DNA of 64,000 nt. Origin: Bog-756 sp963769905 (lineage in GTDB: Bacteria; Actinomycetota; Acidimicrobiia; Acidimicrobiales; RAAP-2). The position numbers and the translations under genes were made by a program. The stretch lies in assembly GCA_963769905.1 (NCBI GenBank), contig CAVYNG010000001.1:186001-250000 (forward strand), read 5' to 3'. Below, in pieces: positions 24,496 to 33,800 of the stretch (the first letter of the stretch is position 1; every line of letters begins with the position of its first letter). The notes beneath the pieces are model-generated. The model saw only the letters and a program-made list of their open reading frames with translations. It did no database searches and was not told where the DNA came from.

Positions 24496-24951
24496 CTAGA
24501 AGGCGAACAGCCGGCGCGGCTCCAAGCGGTGGATAAGGCCATCCCATCCCTCGGGAGCGAAGCTCCCGTATGGCGACACTTCGTCCAATCGACGGGCAAG
24601 GTCTTCGAGATCGGAGGCTCGACCGAGATCATGGGCCACCCCCGCGCCGATCACGTTGTGGATCAGGTCGGCAACTGTGAAGGCGACCTCGGGGCTGCGT
24701 TGGAGACAGGTGGCCAGAAGCGAGCCGGGTGAGACCGTCACGTGGATCTCACCATCGACACAACCAGCGATCACAGGAGCCGCGTGGGGAAGGCCGTCTT
24801 TCCGAACAACCGCCAAGGTGAGATTACGGGTGTGGTTGGCGAAGTCCTGAACCTCCTGTGCCGTCCTGTCCTCGCCCTCCAGCTGCTTCGTGAAAGGGGA
24901 GGCAGCCGCTTTGGATGATTCCATGAGGTCCTGAAGGCCTTCCAGGGACAT
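24496..24951 (-). CDS. Pyridoxamine 5'-phosphate oxidase-like split-barrel protein
   Basis: A 151-residue flavin-binding split barrel. TRNLTLAVVRKDGLPHAAPVIAGCVDGEIHVTVSPGSLLATCLQRSPEVAFTVAD is the usual beta-barrel start with the flavin or F420 site. The C-terminal third (DEVSPYGSFAPEGWDGLIHRLEPRRLFAF) fits the same family. It may be an F420- or FMN-dependent reductase. ATG start without a strong ribosome site. It lies in the decayed stretch between the methyltransferase remnant and the amidohydrolase but is itself intact. It is divergent from the amidohydrolase gene. Confidence 0.75.
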   Translation of the reverse strand: MSLEGLQDLMESSKAAASPFTKQLEGEDRTAQEVQDFANHTRNLTLAVVRKDGLPHAAPVIAGCVDGEIHVTVSPGSLLATCLQRSPEVAFTVADLIHNVIGAGVAHDLGRASDLEDLARRLDEVSPYGSFAPEGWDGLIHRLEPRRLFAF

Positions 24952-25029
24952 GGAAAACCCTATGCCTTCCTCTTGAGATTGGAATCTCGCTGATCACCGA
25001 ATGGATCTAGTGTCGCGACGGAGGCAGAG

Positions 25030-26580
25030 ATGGGCTCCTTCAGCCGGAGAATGCGAGATCGAGACAGCGCTCCCGATCCGTTGCCCCTGCCCTCCGGCCC
25101 CGTGTCCAACGGAGAGTTTGTTCCGGCTCCAGGGACCGTTCTCGACCGAGCAGTGAACGAGCTGGTCCGGTCCTCAGTCGCAGACTCGGCGCGTCGTGCT
25201 CAGATGGACCGTCGAGTGTTCCTGCAGAGTGCCGGGGCGGTGGCAGCGTCGCTCGCCGCATTCGGACTGGCAGGCTGCTCCGCTCCGGCTGAGACCTCGC
25301 AGTCTGTGGCGCCCCGCCATCGAGGTCCGGGAGGCAACTATCGCGTGCCCAGCCCTGATGACACCGCGGCATGCCAGGAAGTACTGGCGAGCAACGCCGA
25401 GTTCATCTTCGACGTCCACACCCACCACGTCACGCCCATGGGGCCGTGGGTCCAAAACGCACCCGAGACAGTCGACCTCGTTCTCGGCATGCTCCCACCA
25501 GGGTGCACGGATTCCTCACAACTGGATTGTGTCGATCGGGCCAACTACCTCCACGATCTGTTCCTCGCGAGCGATACCACGGTCGCCCTGCTGACCGATG
25601 TTCCGAACTCAGGACCTGCGACCGCGCCGATTCCCTTTTCCGCGGCGTTGAACACCCAGAAGATCACTGATGGACTCGTGCATGATGGTGCAAGCCGAAT
25701 GTTCGTCGAGAACATCATCGCCCCGAACGTCGGCCCGCTCGGGGCCACATTCGATGAGATGTCGAGCGCAGTGCAGTCGGGGCCTCCCTCTGCTTTCAAG
25801 GTGTACACGGCCTGGAGTCCCACAGGTGGTGGGTTCTCGTTGGAAGACCCAACCATTGGACTTCCGACCGTCCAGCACGCCCACGATCTCGGCATCAAGG
25901 TCTTCGTCGCTCACAAGGGACTGCCCCTTGTCGATTTCGATCGGGCCTTCAACGGTCCCGAGGACATCGTGGCCGTGTCGCGACAGTTCCCGGACATGAA
26001 CTTCGTCGTCTACCACGCAGCCTGGGATCCCTCTCAGGTCGAAGGACCCTACGATCCCAACGCCACGATCGGGATCGATACCCTGCTTGCTTCTCTCGAT
26101 CGCCACAACGTGCCGCCCAACGACAACGTGTGGGTCGATCTGGCCACTCTTTGGCGGCAGCTTCTGACCCAACCCGACGAAGCGGCGCACGCCCTCGGGA
26201 AACTTCTCAGCCGAGTCGGGGAGCAGAGGGTCATGTGGGGAACCGATGCCATCTGGTACGGAAGTCCCCAACCACAGATCATGGCGATGCGAGCATTCGA
26301 GATCACCACGGAGTTCCAAGACCTCTACGGCTACCCGGCACTGACCAGCGAAATCAAAGCGAATATCTTCGGTCTGAATGCCGCCCACCTTTTCGGCATT
26401 GACCCATCGGCGGCTCGCTGTGCGATGACCACCGATCCACTGGCGGCCAACATTGAGGAAACAGCCAAGCTCCGAAGCGATGGGGCTCTTCCCTCTGCAT
26501 GGACTCCCCACGGACCGACCACTCGAAGGCAAGTCCTCAACTGGCTGACATCATCCGCGACACCGTGGGTTCCCACGTAG
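25030..26580 (+). CDS. Secreted amidohydrolase-family lipoprotein (Tat-type signal)
   Basis: A 516-residue amidohydrolase. A 60-residue leader is followed by DRRVFLQSAGAVAASLAAFGLAGC (twin Arg, hydrophobic stretch and lipobox LAGC near residue 82), so the folded enzyme is probably exported by Tat and lipid-anchored. The catalytic region begins with FIFDVHTHH near residue 130 (metal HxH), with VYHAAWDPS near 328 and MWGTDAIWYGSPQ near 405 giving further His/Asp. This is the PF04909-type metal-dependent hydrolase or decarboxylase fold. GGAGGCAGAG precedes the ATG. Third-position GC is lower than in its neighbours, which fits horizontal arrival with the adjacent integrase remnant. Confidence 0.85.
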   Translation: MGSFSRRMRDRDSAPDPLPLPSGPVSNGEFVPAPGTVLDRAVNELVRSSVADSARRAQMDRRVFLQSAGAVAASLAAFGLAGCSAPAETSQSVAPRHRGPGGNYRVPSPDDTAACQEVLASNAEFIFDVHTHHVTPMGPWVQNAPETVDLVLGMLPPGCTDSSQLDCVDRANYLHDLFLASDTTVALLTDVPNSGPATAPIPFSAALNTQKITDGLVHDGASRMFVENIIAPNVGPLGATFDEMSSAVQSGPPSAFKVYTAWSPTGGGFSLEDPTIGLPTVQHAHDLGIKVFVAHKGLPLVDFDRAFNGPEDIVAVSRQFPDMNFVVYHAAWDPSQVEGPYDPNATIGIDTLLASLDRHNVPPNDNVWVDLATLWRQLLTQPDEAAHALGKLLSRVGEQRVMWGTDAIWYGSPQPQIMAMRAFEITTEFQDLYGYPALTSEIKANIFGLNAAHLFGIDPSAARCAMTTDPLAANIEETAKLRSDGALPSAWTPHGPTTRRQVLNWLTSSATPWVPT

Positions 26581-26649
26581 TACGTCCGTTCATCGCAATG
26601 ACGCGACCACCTGCTTGCGCTTCTCCCCTCTCCCCCGGTTACCTATCAG

Positions 26650-26675
26650 TGGCGGCGGCACGACTCGAACCTGTA
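26650..26675 (-). other. Possible tRNA 3'-end remnant next to the integrase piece
   Basis: On the minus strand this reads as a TTCGAGT T-loop followed by a stem-like CCGCCGCCA end, resembling the last 26 bases of a tRNA. The T-stem does not pair fully and no upstream tRNA part is present. It may be an old attachment-site copy. The match is short and could be chance. Confidence 0.25.
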
Positions 26676-26684
26676 CAGAGGACC

Positions 26685-26940
26685 GGGCCGCCGGGACTGA
26701 CCTTTCATGGTCTCCGACACTCGGCAACTGCGCCCATGGTCGAGGCGCGGCTCCACCCCGCGTGATTCGACATCGCCTTGGGCATGCCACATCTCGATTG
26801 TCGATGGAGCTGTACGCCCACGTCTCCGATGACGTCGGCAAGGATGCGGCGCGCCGACTCGAAGAGGGATTTGCTAAGGATGGGTCACAGGTGGGTCACG
26901 AGCAGCCTGGCATTCCGTCCCAGCGAAATCTGTCCAAGCC
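26685..26940 (+). pseudogene. Tyrosine integrase remnant, 5'-truncated and frameshifted
   Basis: One frame reads GPPGLTFHGLRHSATAPMVEARLHP, containing the H-x-L-R-H catalytic box, and ends at a TGA at 26763. The neighbouring frame then gives VIRHRLGHATSRLSMELYAHVSDDV and DAARRLEEGF, containing the G-H box and the final Tyr nucleophile (ELYAHV). A single-base shift near 26760 explains the break; the N-terminal two thirds are missing. The element's integrase is therefore dead. It lies 20 bases from tRNA-Ala, the expected target. Confidence 0.8.
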
Positions 26941-26960
26941 TTCACTAGAGAGTTGGTCAG

Positions 26961-27033
26961 TGGAGGTGAGCGGACTCGAACCGCCGACTTCTACATTGCG
27001 AACGTAGCGCTCTACCAGCTGAGCTACACCCCC
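26961..27033 (-). tRNA. tRNA-Ala (anticodon CGC)
   Basis: A 73-base cloverleaf: acceptor GGGGGTG / CACCTCC with the G3-U70 alanine identity pair, D-arm GCTC/GAGC, anticodon stem CTACG/TGTAG (one G-U) with loop TTCGCAA giving anticodon CGC, and a T-arm GGCGG-TTCGAGT-CCGCT. Discriminator A73 present; CCA is not encoded. It borders the integrase remnant and marks the end of the decayed island. Confidence 0.95.
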
Positions 27034-27123
27034 GGAGACAGACGAGATTAGCCGCGGGGCACCTGCCGGTTGAAAGCGGCAACGATCGCCCGACCGGGGT
27101 CGATCGGATGTGGACCGCGAGGC

Positions 27124-29427
27124 CTAGGTGCCGCCGGCCGCGGGGGTCGCCGCGGTGGTTGCCGTCGTCTGGGGGCTGGCCGGCAGCGTCGTCGTGGTGG
27201 TCGTGGTGGTGGTCGTGGTGGTGGTGGTCGTCGTCGGCGGGTGCGTAGTCGTCGTGGTCGTCGGCGGCTGGCTGGTCGGCGGTGACGAAGGGCCACTCGG
27301 TGGGGTTGTCGTGGTCGGGGTCGGCGAGGCAGCCGCTGAGACACCTGGTGGGGTGAAGGCGAAGAGTGCGCTCGTGCAGTCCCACGGTTGCGCGGCGGCC
27401 ACCACGTCGACGCCGGGCATCGCGCTGAACGACCAGACGTTGAGCGGTGGCCCGCCCTGCAGGCAGGCAAGCGCAGGATCGGTGGTCGCGAACCCGGTCA
27501 GGGTGCCGAGGAACTGTTGGGTGCCCCCCGCAGCCGGTGTCCCGACCGGCGTGAGCGGCACGGTGGCCCCGCTCCACACACCCGTCGAGGCATAGCCGGT
27601 GCCGGGTGGCCCGCTCGGCGCGGTCGCGCTGGGCCCGGTCTCGAGGTCCTTCGCGGCCGGCGCGTTGCCGAGGAGCGCCGCGAGCATCGCCGGATCGTTG
27701 CCGTCCATGCCGAGCGCCCAGATCCCGACTCCGGCCACGTGATAGGAGTTCGCCAGTTGTGCCTTGAGCGCGAGTGAGGTCGGGTCGTCGAAGTAGGTCT
27801 CGTGCCACTGATCGCCAACCTGGTAGGAGGTCCAGGCGGTCTGGGTGGAGGCATCCCAGTAGGTGGGTTCACCCGACGAGGCGATCACGCTGTCACTGAG
27901 CGGCGACTCGCCGCCGGTCGCCGCGGCCGCGTTCGTCCCGTCGGTGGTCGGCCAGTCGTAGCCGTAGTAGGGCACGCCGAGGATCACCTTCGAGGGGGGC
28001 ACGACGGCCGTGAACTCCTGGAGCGCCTCGGTGTCGTTGAAGCTGCCGCCGATGAGCGGAGCCGTGGGACTCGGGACCGACGGATTGTTCATGTCGTAAG
28101 CCATCACGAAGAAGCCGTCCAGGGCCGGAGCCAGTGCGGCGATGTTGTAGAAGCCCGACGAGTCCCCGGCCGCGCTCGCGTAGGTGGCCATCGTGACCTG
28201 CCAGTGCGGGTTCGTGGTGTGCAGCGCGTTCGAGACCTGGGTCACGAGTGAGGTCAATCCGGTCTGGTCGCCGCTGCCCTCACCTTCGAAGTCGAAGTTG
28301 ACCCCGTCGAGGTTCTTGGCTTCGAGCGCCGAGATCAGGCTCGACGAGAGTCGCGCCGGCGCGTTCGGGTCCGACGTGATCGAGGCGAGTGAGCTCTGGC
28401 TGAAGTCGGTGATCGTCAGTACGACGCGGTCCCCCGCGGAATGCGCGCTGTTGACCAGGTTGACCAAGTCCTGGCTCTCGTAGCCGTTCCATCCCGCACC
28501 GCTTTGGTCGAGCGTGCCGTCAGGGTTGGTGTCGACGCTGAAGTAGGCGAGCGTGGTCAGGTCCTTCAGATCGAAGCTCGTCGACTGTGCGAGGGTCCAG
28601 TAGGGCGCGTAACCGAAGACCTCATGCGACTGCAGAGGTGGGGCACCGGCAAGAGAGGGCGGCGCCGGCTCTGGTGTGGTGGTGGCCTTCGGCAGATTGG
28701 CCGACGGGTGGTTCGCCGCCTCCTCCGCGTTGCCGACGTTGCTCACGTGCGGGTGCTTCGGAGGCGAACCACCTGCGGCCGAGAGGAAGGCAGGAGTTGC
28801 ACCACCGGCAACGAGGAGCAGCGCGGCCAGGCCGGCCGCGATCGCGCCCGCGCGCCGTCGTTCGACCGGATCGCCACGCAGCCCGATCACGGTCGTTCGC
28901 ACTCGGTCCGCCACCCGCGCAAGGAGCGTGGTGCCCCCGACGGCCGCAGCAGCCGCATCTGCCTCGGTCGTGGAAAATTCCACGGAGACCGATCGTAGGG
29001 CGGATGCCATCGCAGTAATCAGCGCCCCGAGTTCGGTGGCCGGTACCGCGAAACGGAGCGACCGTTGGTCGCCGTGGACGTCGCCGATCAGCCTGATCTC
29101 GAGCACCCGACCGGCCCCACCCTCGCTCGGACCGGCAGATCGGTCCGCGGAGCAACCAGTGATCTGGCTCCATGGCAGGAGGGAGGGGACGGTGACCGGG
29201 CCACCGGCGGGTACGCGTGCTGACGCCACGATCAGCCCGGCGCCACCGATCCCGAGGTCGACCAGGTCGGGTACCGTCTGCGGGCCCGAAGTCGCGCGAG
29301 ACCGCTCGGGCAGTGCCACGGCATCTTGGACCAGGACACTTCCACGGGTGGGCCCACTGGAGGGCGTTCGGCGGAATCTCAAGGTTGCGAATCTCATGGG
29401 ACTGTCTTGCTGGCGCGGCGCAGTCAT
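27124..29427 (-). CDS. GH18-like membrane-anchored glycoside hydrolase with Thr-rich tail
   Basis: A 767-residue protein. Residues 1-190 are soluble and lack a known domain; a single membrane helix covers about 192-216 (AGAIAAGLAALLLVAGGATPAFL), so the C-terminal part is outside. Residues about 268-605 are a GH18 domain of the chitinase/spore-cortex type with catalytic DGVNFDFE (Glu 381) and YDMNNPS and GIWALGMDGND in later barrel strands. A further 100-residue unit (about 615-690) has two Cys. The end (about 695-767) is a Thr/Pro stalk. It may trim N-acetylglucosamine polymers in the envelope. ATG at 29427 used; 29397 is an alternative. No ribosome site. Confidence 0.82.
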   Translation of the reverse strand: MTAPRQQDSPMRFATLRFRRTPSSGPTRGSVLVQDAVALPERSRATSGPQTVPDLVDLGIGGAGLIVASARVPAGGPVTVPSLLPWSQITGCSADRSAGPSEGGAGRVLEIRLIGDVHGDQRSLRFAVPATELGALITAMASALRSVSVEFSTTEADAAAAAVGGTTLLARVADRVRTTVIGLRGDPVERRRAGAIAAGLAALLLVAGGATPAFLSAAGGSPPKHPHVSNVGNAEEAANHPSANLPKATTTPEPAPPSLAGAPPLQSHEVFGYAPYWTLAQSTSFDLKDLTTLAYFSVDTNPDGTLDQSGAGWNGYESQDLVNLVNSAHSAGDRVVLTITDFSQSSLASITSDPNAPARLSSSLISALEAKNLDGVNFDFEGEGSGDQTGLTSLVTQVSNALHTTNPHWQVTMATYASAAGDSSGFYNIAALAPALDGFFVMAYDMNNPSVPSPTAPLIGGSFNDTEALQEFTAVVPPSKVILGVPYYGYDWPTTDGTNAAAATGGESPLSDSVIASSGEPTYWDASTQTAWTSYQVGDQWHETYFDDPTSLALKAQLANSYHVAGVGIWALGMDGNDPAMLAALLGNAPAAKDLETGPSATAPSGPPGTGYASTGVWSGATVPLTPVGTPAAGGTQQFLGTLTGFATTDPALACLQGGPPLNVWSFSAMPGVDVVAAAQPWDCTSALFAFTPPGVSAAASPTPTTTTPPSGPSSPPTSQPPTTTTTTHPPTTTTTTTTTTTTTTTTLPASPQTTATTAATPAAGGT
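27188..27270. repeat. GTGGTC-type simple repeat encoding poly-Thr
   Basis: A run of GTC/GTG triplets (ACG/ACC/CAC on the coding strand) that encodes about 24 Thr residues near the C-terminus of the GH18-like protein. Low-complexity DNA of this kind can change length by slippage in steps of three bases without breaking the frame. Confidence 0.8.
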
Positions 29428-29702
29428 CCAGAGAATGGAGTAACCGCCCTAAGTGCTCAAGCTATCACTCTGTGCACTTTTACGACAAACGCAGCGGATT
29501 CTCCGGATCGAAAGAGCCCAAGCTGGACCTCGAGTGAGGGCCTCCGTCCACCGGCAAGGGAACCGCTTCTTCGGCGTGGCGCTCCTAAAGGATCTACCGC
29601 TCGATACCGACAATTACGGGGCAGGCCGGAGGTGCCGCTCTGCCGAAGTGGTCCACCCCATGACGCTCTCCATCCCCATCACTCGAACCGACGCCTGAGA
29701 CC
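29428..29702. other. Intergenic region between divergent envelope genes
   Basis: 275 bases with lower GC than the flanks (for example ACTTTTACGACAAACG near 29475). It must hold both promoters for the GH18-like gene (minus) and the PIN/TRAM gene (plus), but I find no convincing -35/-10 pair or repeat. Confidence 0.4.
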
Positions 29703-30776
29703 ATGATCTTCGTCGAGGGTTTCCGCCTACTCTTCGTCCTCGCCGGCTCCTTGGTCGGCTACGAGGTCGGTAAGAAGGTCAACGGCAATCCCAGCGCGGC
29801 GGTATGGGGCATGCTCCTCGGAGCGGGGCTGACCTACGTGATCGGCGGCCTCGGAGGTCGCCTCGTCGACAAGGCCCTCCAGCGCGCCGTTTTCCTCTTC
29901 CGCAATACCCCGCCGGGCGAGGTCTTCGCAGCGTCGATCATCTCGACAACCGGGATGCTGCTCGGGCTGGTCCTCGGGTTGCCGTTGTTCGTCATCACCC
30001 GATCTGGCTACTCCATCTTGGTCAGTGCACTCCTTGCATGGGTGCTCGGCACGCTCGGATGGCGTCTCGGCTCGACCAAGGGCCGCCAGATCGTCGAAGC
30101 GGCCAACCTCTCGAGGATCCTGGCACCACAGCCCGGACCCACCGAGGATCACGCGCTGCTCCTCGAGGGTTCGGCGGTGATGGACCGGCTCCTGGTGGTG
30201 CTCGGGCGCTCGGGGCTCCTGCCGGCCGGTGTCGTCGTGCCGCAGTTCGTCCTCGACCACGTCCGCTCCGTCGCCGAGTCGCCGGAGCCGTTGAGCTCCC
30301 GCCGCGCACGCCGAGGGCTCGAGGCACTCGAGGCACTGCGCGAGATGTCGGTCCCCGTCCATGTCGCGCCCGACGAGGTGCCCGAGGCCGATGACGCGAC
30401 GATCAAGCTCCTGACGGTCGCCCGCCGCACCGGTCTGCGCATCGCGACGTGCTCGACGACGGTTCTCGAGACTGCCGCGACCTGGGAGCTGCCCGTTGTC
30501 GATCTGCGACGCGTGACCACCGAGCTCTCACCCGACCATCTTCCCGGCGAGGTGCTCGTCGTGGATCTGGTGCGCGAGGGGCGTCAGCCCCGTCAGGCGG
30601 TCGGGTACCTACCCGACGGCGACATGGTGGTGGTCAACGATGCCACCCACCTCATCGATCAGGGTCCGGTCCGCGTCGTGGTGCTCTCCACCCGGCCGAC
30701 CACCCAGGGAGTAATGGTCTTCACCAAGCTCGCCGAGGAACGGGGGCTCGTCACGAGCGAGACCAGCCACAGCTGA
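29703..30776 (+). CDS. YacL-like membrane PIN/TRAM-domain protein with degenerate PIN site
   Basis: A 357-residue protein with four N-terminal helices (residues about 5-20, 33-52, 72-95, 98-118), a PIN domain (about 145-265) and a TRAM domain (about 275-340, including LPGEVLVVDLVREGRQPRQAVGYLPDGDMVVVND). YacL-type proteins normally have LDTSxxxDGR and TND as metal-binding acids. Here these positions read LLEGSAVMDRL and ATCSTTVL, so at least two acids are lost or replaced and nuclease activity is doubtful. The VPQFVLDHV and RRARRGLEALEAL segments keep the fold. It is convergent with the giant surface gene across a strong terminator. Confidence 0.85.
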   Translation: MIFVEGFRLLFVLAGSLVGYEVGKKVNGNPSAAVWGMLLGAGLTYVIGGLGGRLVDKALQRAVFLFRNTPPGEVFAASIISTTGMLLGLVLGLPLFVITRSGYSILVSALLAWVLGTLGWRLGSTKGRQIVEAANLSRILAPQPGPTEDHALLLEGSAVMDRLLVVLGRSGLLPAGVVVPQFVLDHVRSVAESPEPLSSRRARRGLEALEALREMSVPVHVAPDEVPEADDATIKLLTVARRTGLRIATCSTTVLETAATWELPVVDLRRVTTELSPDHLPGEVLVVDLVREGRQPRQAVGYLPDGDMVVVNDATHLIDQGPVRVVVLSTRPTTQGVMVFTKLAEERGLVTSETSHS

Positions 30777-30844
30777 GCGCCACCACTCAGCACACGAGCG
30801 CCCTTCAGGGTCTCCCGACGCGCAACCGCCAGAAGGTGGTGGGA

Positions 30845-30880
30845 GGTAGACCGGGCCCTCCCCCGTTGGCCCGGTCTACC
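30845..30880. terminator. Bidirectional hairpin terminator
   Basis: Two 13-base arms, GGTAGACCGGGCC (30845-30857) and GGCCCGGTCTACC (30868-30880), pair perfectly around a 10-base loop CTCCCCCGTT. It lies between convergent genes ending at 30776 (plus) and 30887 (minus), 7 bases beyond the latter. There is no long T-run, as is usual in high-GC actinobacteria. Confidence 0.85.
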
Positions 30881-30886
30881 CCACGA

Positions 30887-33800
30887 TCACGAGCCGATAG
30901 CGTTGACGGGGCTCGTCGTCGACCCCGCCTCGGACCCGTAGAACGGTGTCCCGTAGGCGAACACGGCGCCGCTGCCGGCGGCGATCACGTAGCCACCAGC
31001 CGCACCCGGTGTGATCCCCACGACCGTCCCCGGCATGACCGACCCGACCGCTGATCCGTCGAAGCGTGCCGTGCCGAAGGAGAACACGCCGCCGTCAGTC
31101 CCGACCAGCCAGTACCCAGTGCCGCCCGCGGCGGCCGCGATGCCGGTGATCGGTGAGTTGAGGTGCGACCCGCCCATGGAGCCGTGGAAGACGGCGCCAC
31201 CGTAGGAGAAGACGCCACCGTCGGTCGCGACCAGCCAGTAGCCGCCGGTGCCGTTGCCTGCGATGCCATCGATCGGCGCGTTCAGGTGCATCCCGCCGGT
31301 CGACCCTGCAAAGACCGCGTCGCCGAAGGAGAACACGCCCCCGTCACCGCCGACGAGCCAGTAGCCCTTCCCGTCCGGCGTCGCCGCGATCCCGACGATC
31401 GACGCATCGAGGTGCGAGGCGCCCATCGACCCGTAGAAGGTGGCGTCGCCGTAGGAGAAGACGCCACCGTTGGCGGCCGCCAACCAGTAGCCCTTGCCGT
31501 CGGGGGTCGGGGCGATCCCGACGATCTCGGTGTCGAGCTCGATCGAGCTCAGGGATCCGTAGACCGTCGCAGCCCCTTCTCCGAAGACCGCGCCGCTCTC
31601 GGTCACGAGCCAGTAGCCGTTGACGTGCGCGCCTGCCTTGGCAGGCGTGACTGCGTTGGACGGAGCGGAGGACGGCCCGGTGCCGACACCGTTAATGGCG
31701 GCCACCGTGAAGGTGTAGGTGGTCCCGTTGGTCAGTCCGGTCACGTGGTCAGTGGTCACGGGTCCGACCAGGTCGAGAGTGTTCACGACGGTTGCGCCCT
31801 GGTGGACCTTGAGCACGTAGCCGGTGATCGGAGACCCGCCGTTCGAAGGCGCGCTCCAAGTCACCGTCGCCGACGAATCGCCGGCGGTCGCGCTCACCCC
31901 CGTCGGGGCACCCGGTGCACTCGCGACGTACTTGAAGTCGTCGGCTGCCGACGTCGCAGAGGTCCCGCCCGGCGTGGTCACCGTCACGTTGACGGTTCCC
32001 ACCGACCCCGCCGGCGAGGTGGCGGAGATCTGGGTGGCGGAGTCGACGTGGAAGCTCGCCGCCGGCGGGTCGCCGAAGTCGACCGCGGTCGCTCCGGTGA
32101 AGCCGGTGCCGGTGATGGTGACGCTGGTGCCGCCCGACGCCGGGCCCGAGGTCGGCGAGACGCCACTCACCGTCGGGACGGGCGGCGGGACGACATAGGT
32201 GAAGCGGTCGGCCGACGACGTGACAGAGGTCCCGCCCGGTGTGGTGACGGTCACGTTGACGGTACCGCTACCCGCGGGCGAAGTTGCGGTGATCGAGGTC
32301 GCCGAGTGGACGGTGACACCGGTCGCCGCGTTGGCGCCGAAGGCGACCCCGGTCGCCCCGGTGAAGCCGGTGCCGGTGATCGTCACGCTGGTGCCGCCCG
32401 CGACAGGGCCCGAGGTCGGCGAGACGCCGGTCACCGTCGGGACGGGCGGCGGGGCCACGTAGGTGAAGTGGTCGGCCGACGACGTGGCAGAGGTCCCGCC
32501 CGGTGTGGTCACGGTCACGTTGACGGTACCGGTACCAGAAGGCGAGGTCGCCGAAATGGATGTCGCCGAGTTGACGATGACGCCAGTCGCCGCATTCGAG
32601 GCGAAGTCGACCGCGGTCGCGCCGGTGAGATTGGTCCCGGTGATGGTCACGCTGGTGCCGCCCGCGGCCGGGCCCGAGGTCGGGCTCACCGCGGTCACCG
32701 TCGGGGCCGGCGGCGGCGTCGGGTACGTGAAGTGGTCAGCAGGGGAGGTGGCCGACGTCCCGCCCGGCGTGGTGACTGTCACGTCGACGGTGCCGGCGCC
32801 GGCAGGGGAGGTCGCGGTCACCGACGTGGCCGAGTTGACCGTGAAGGTGGTGGCCGCCGTACTGCCGAACTTCACGGCCGTCGCGCCGGTGAGGTTGGTC
32901 CCGGTGATGGCCACGCTGGTCCCACCCGCGGCCGGGCCGGAGGTCGGGCTGATAGACGTGACCGTCGGGGCGGGTGGCGGGGCGGCGTAGGTGAACTGGT
33001 CACCTGGCGGGTTGGCGGCAGACGTGCCGCCCGGCGTGGTGACCGTCACGTCGACCGTGCCGGTGCCAGCAGGCGAGGTGGCGCTGATCGAGGTGGCCGA
33101 GTTGACCGTCACGCCGGTCGCTGCGTGACCGGACCCGAAGTCGACCGCGGTCGCGCCGGTGAAGTTGGTCCCGGTGAGGGTCACGCTGGTGCCACCCGCG
33201 GCCGGGCCGGAGGTCGGGCTGACCGCGGTGACCGTCGGGGCCGGCGGCGGTGCGGTGTAGGTGAAGTGGTCACCTGGCGGGTTGGCGGCAGACGTGCCTC
33301 CCGGCGTGGTGACCGTCACGTCGACCGTGCCGGTGCCAGAAGGCGAGGTGGCGCTGATCGAGGTGGCCGAGTTGACCGTGAAGGTGGTCGCGTCGTGGCC
33401 TGACCCGAAGTCGACCGCGGTCGCGCCGATGAACCCGGTGCCGGTGAGGGTCACACTGGTGCCACCCGCGGTCGGGCCGGAGCTCGGGCTGACCGCGGTC
33501 ACCGTCGGGACCGGTGGCGGGGCGACGTAGGTGAACTGGTCACCTGGTGGGTTGGCGGCAGACGTGCCGCCCGGCGTGGTGACTGTCACGTCGACCGTGC
33601 CGGTGCCAGACGGCGAGGTCGCGGTGATCGAGGTGGCCGAGTTGACCGTCACGCCGGTCGCGGCGTGACCGGACCCGAAGTCGACCGCGGTCGCGCCGGT
33701 GAACCCGGTGCCGGTGAGGGTCACGCTGGTGCCACCCGCGGTCGGGCCGGAGGTCGGGCTGACCGCGGTCACCGTCGGGACCGGTGGCGGGGCGACGTAG

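Noticed and set aside
31163..33403. A 746-codon plus-strand open frame across the giant surface gene
   Set aside because: It is antisense to the TIG repeats and its Arg/Gly/Asp-rich repeats merely mirror the other strand; no ribosome site or family match.
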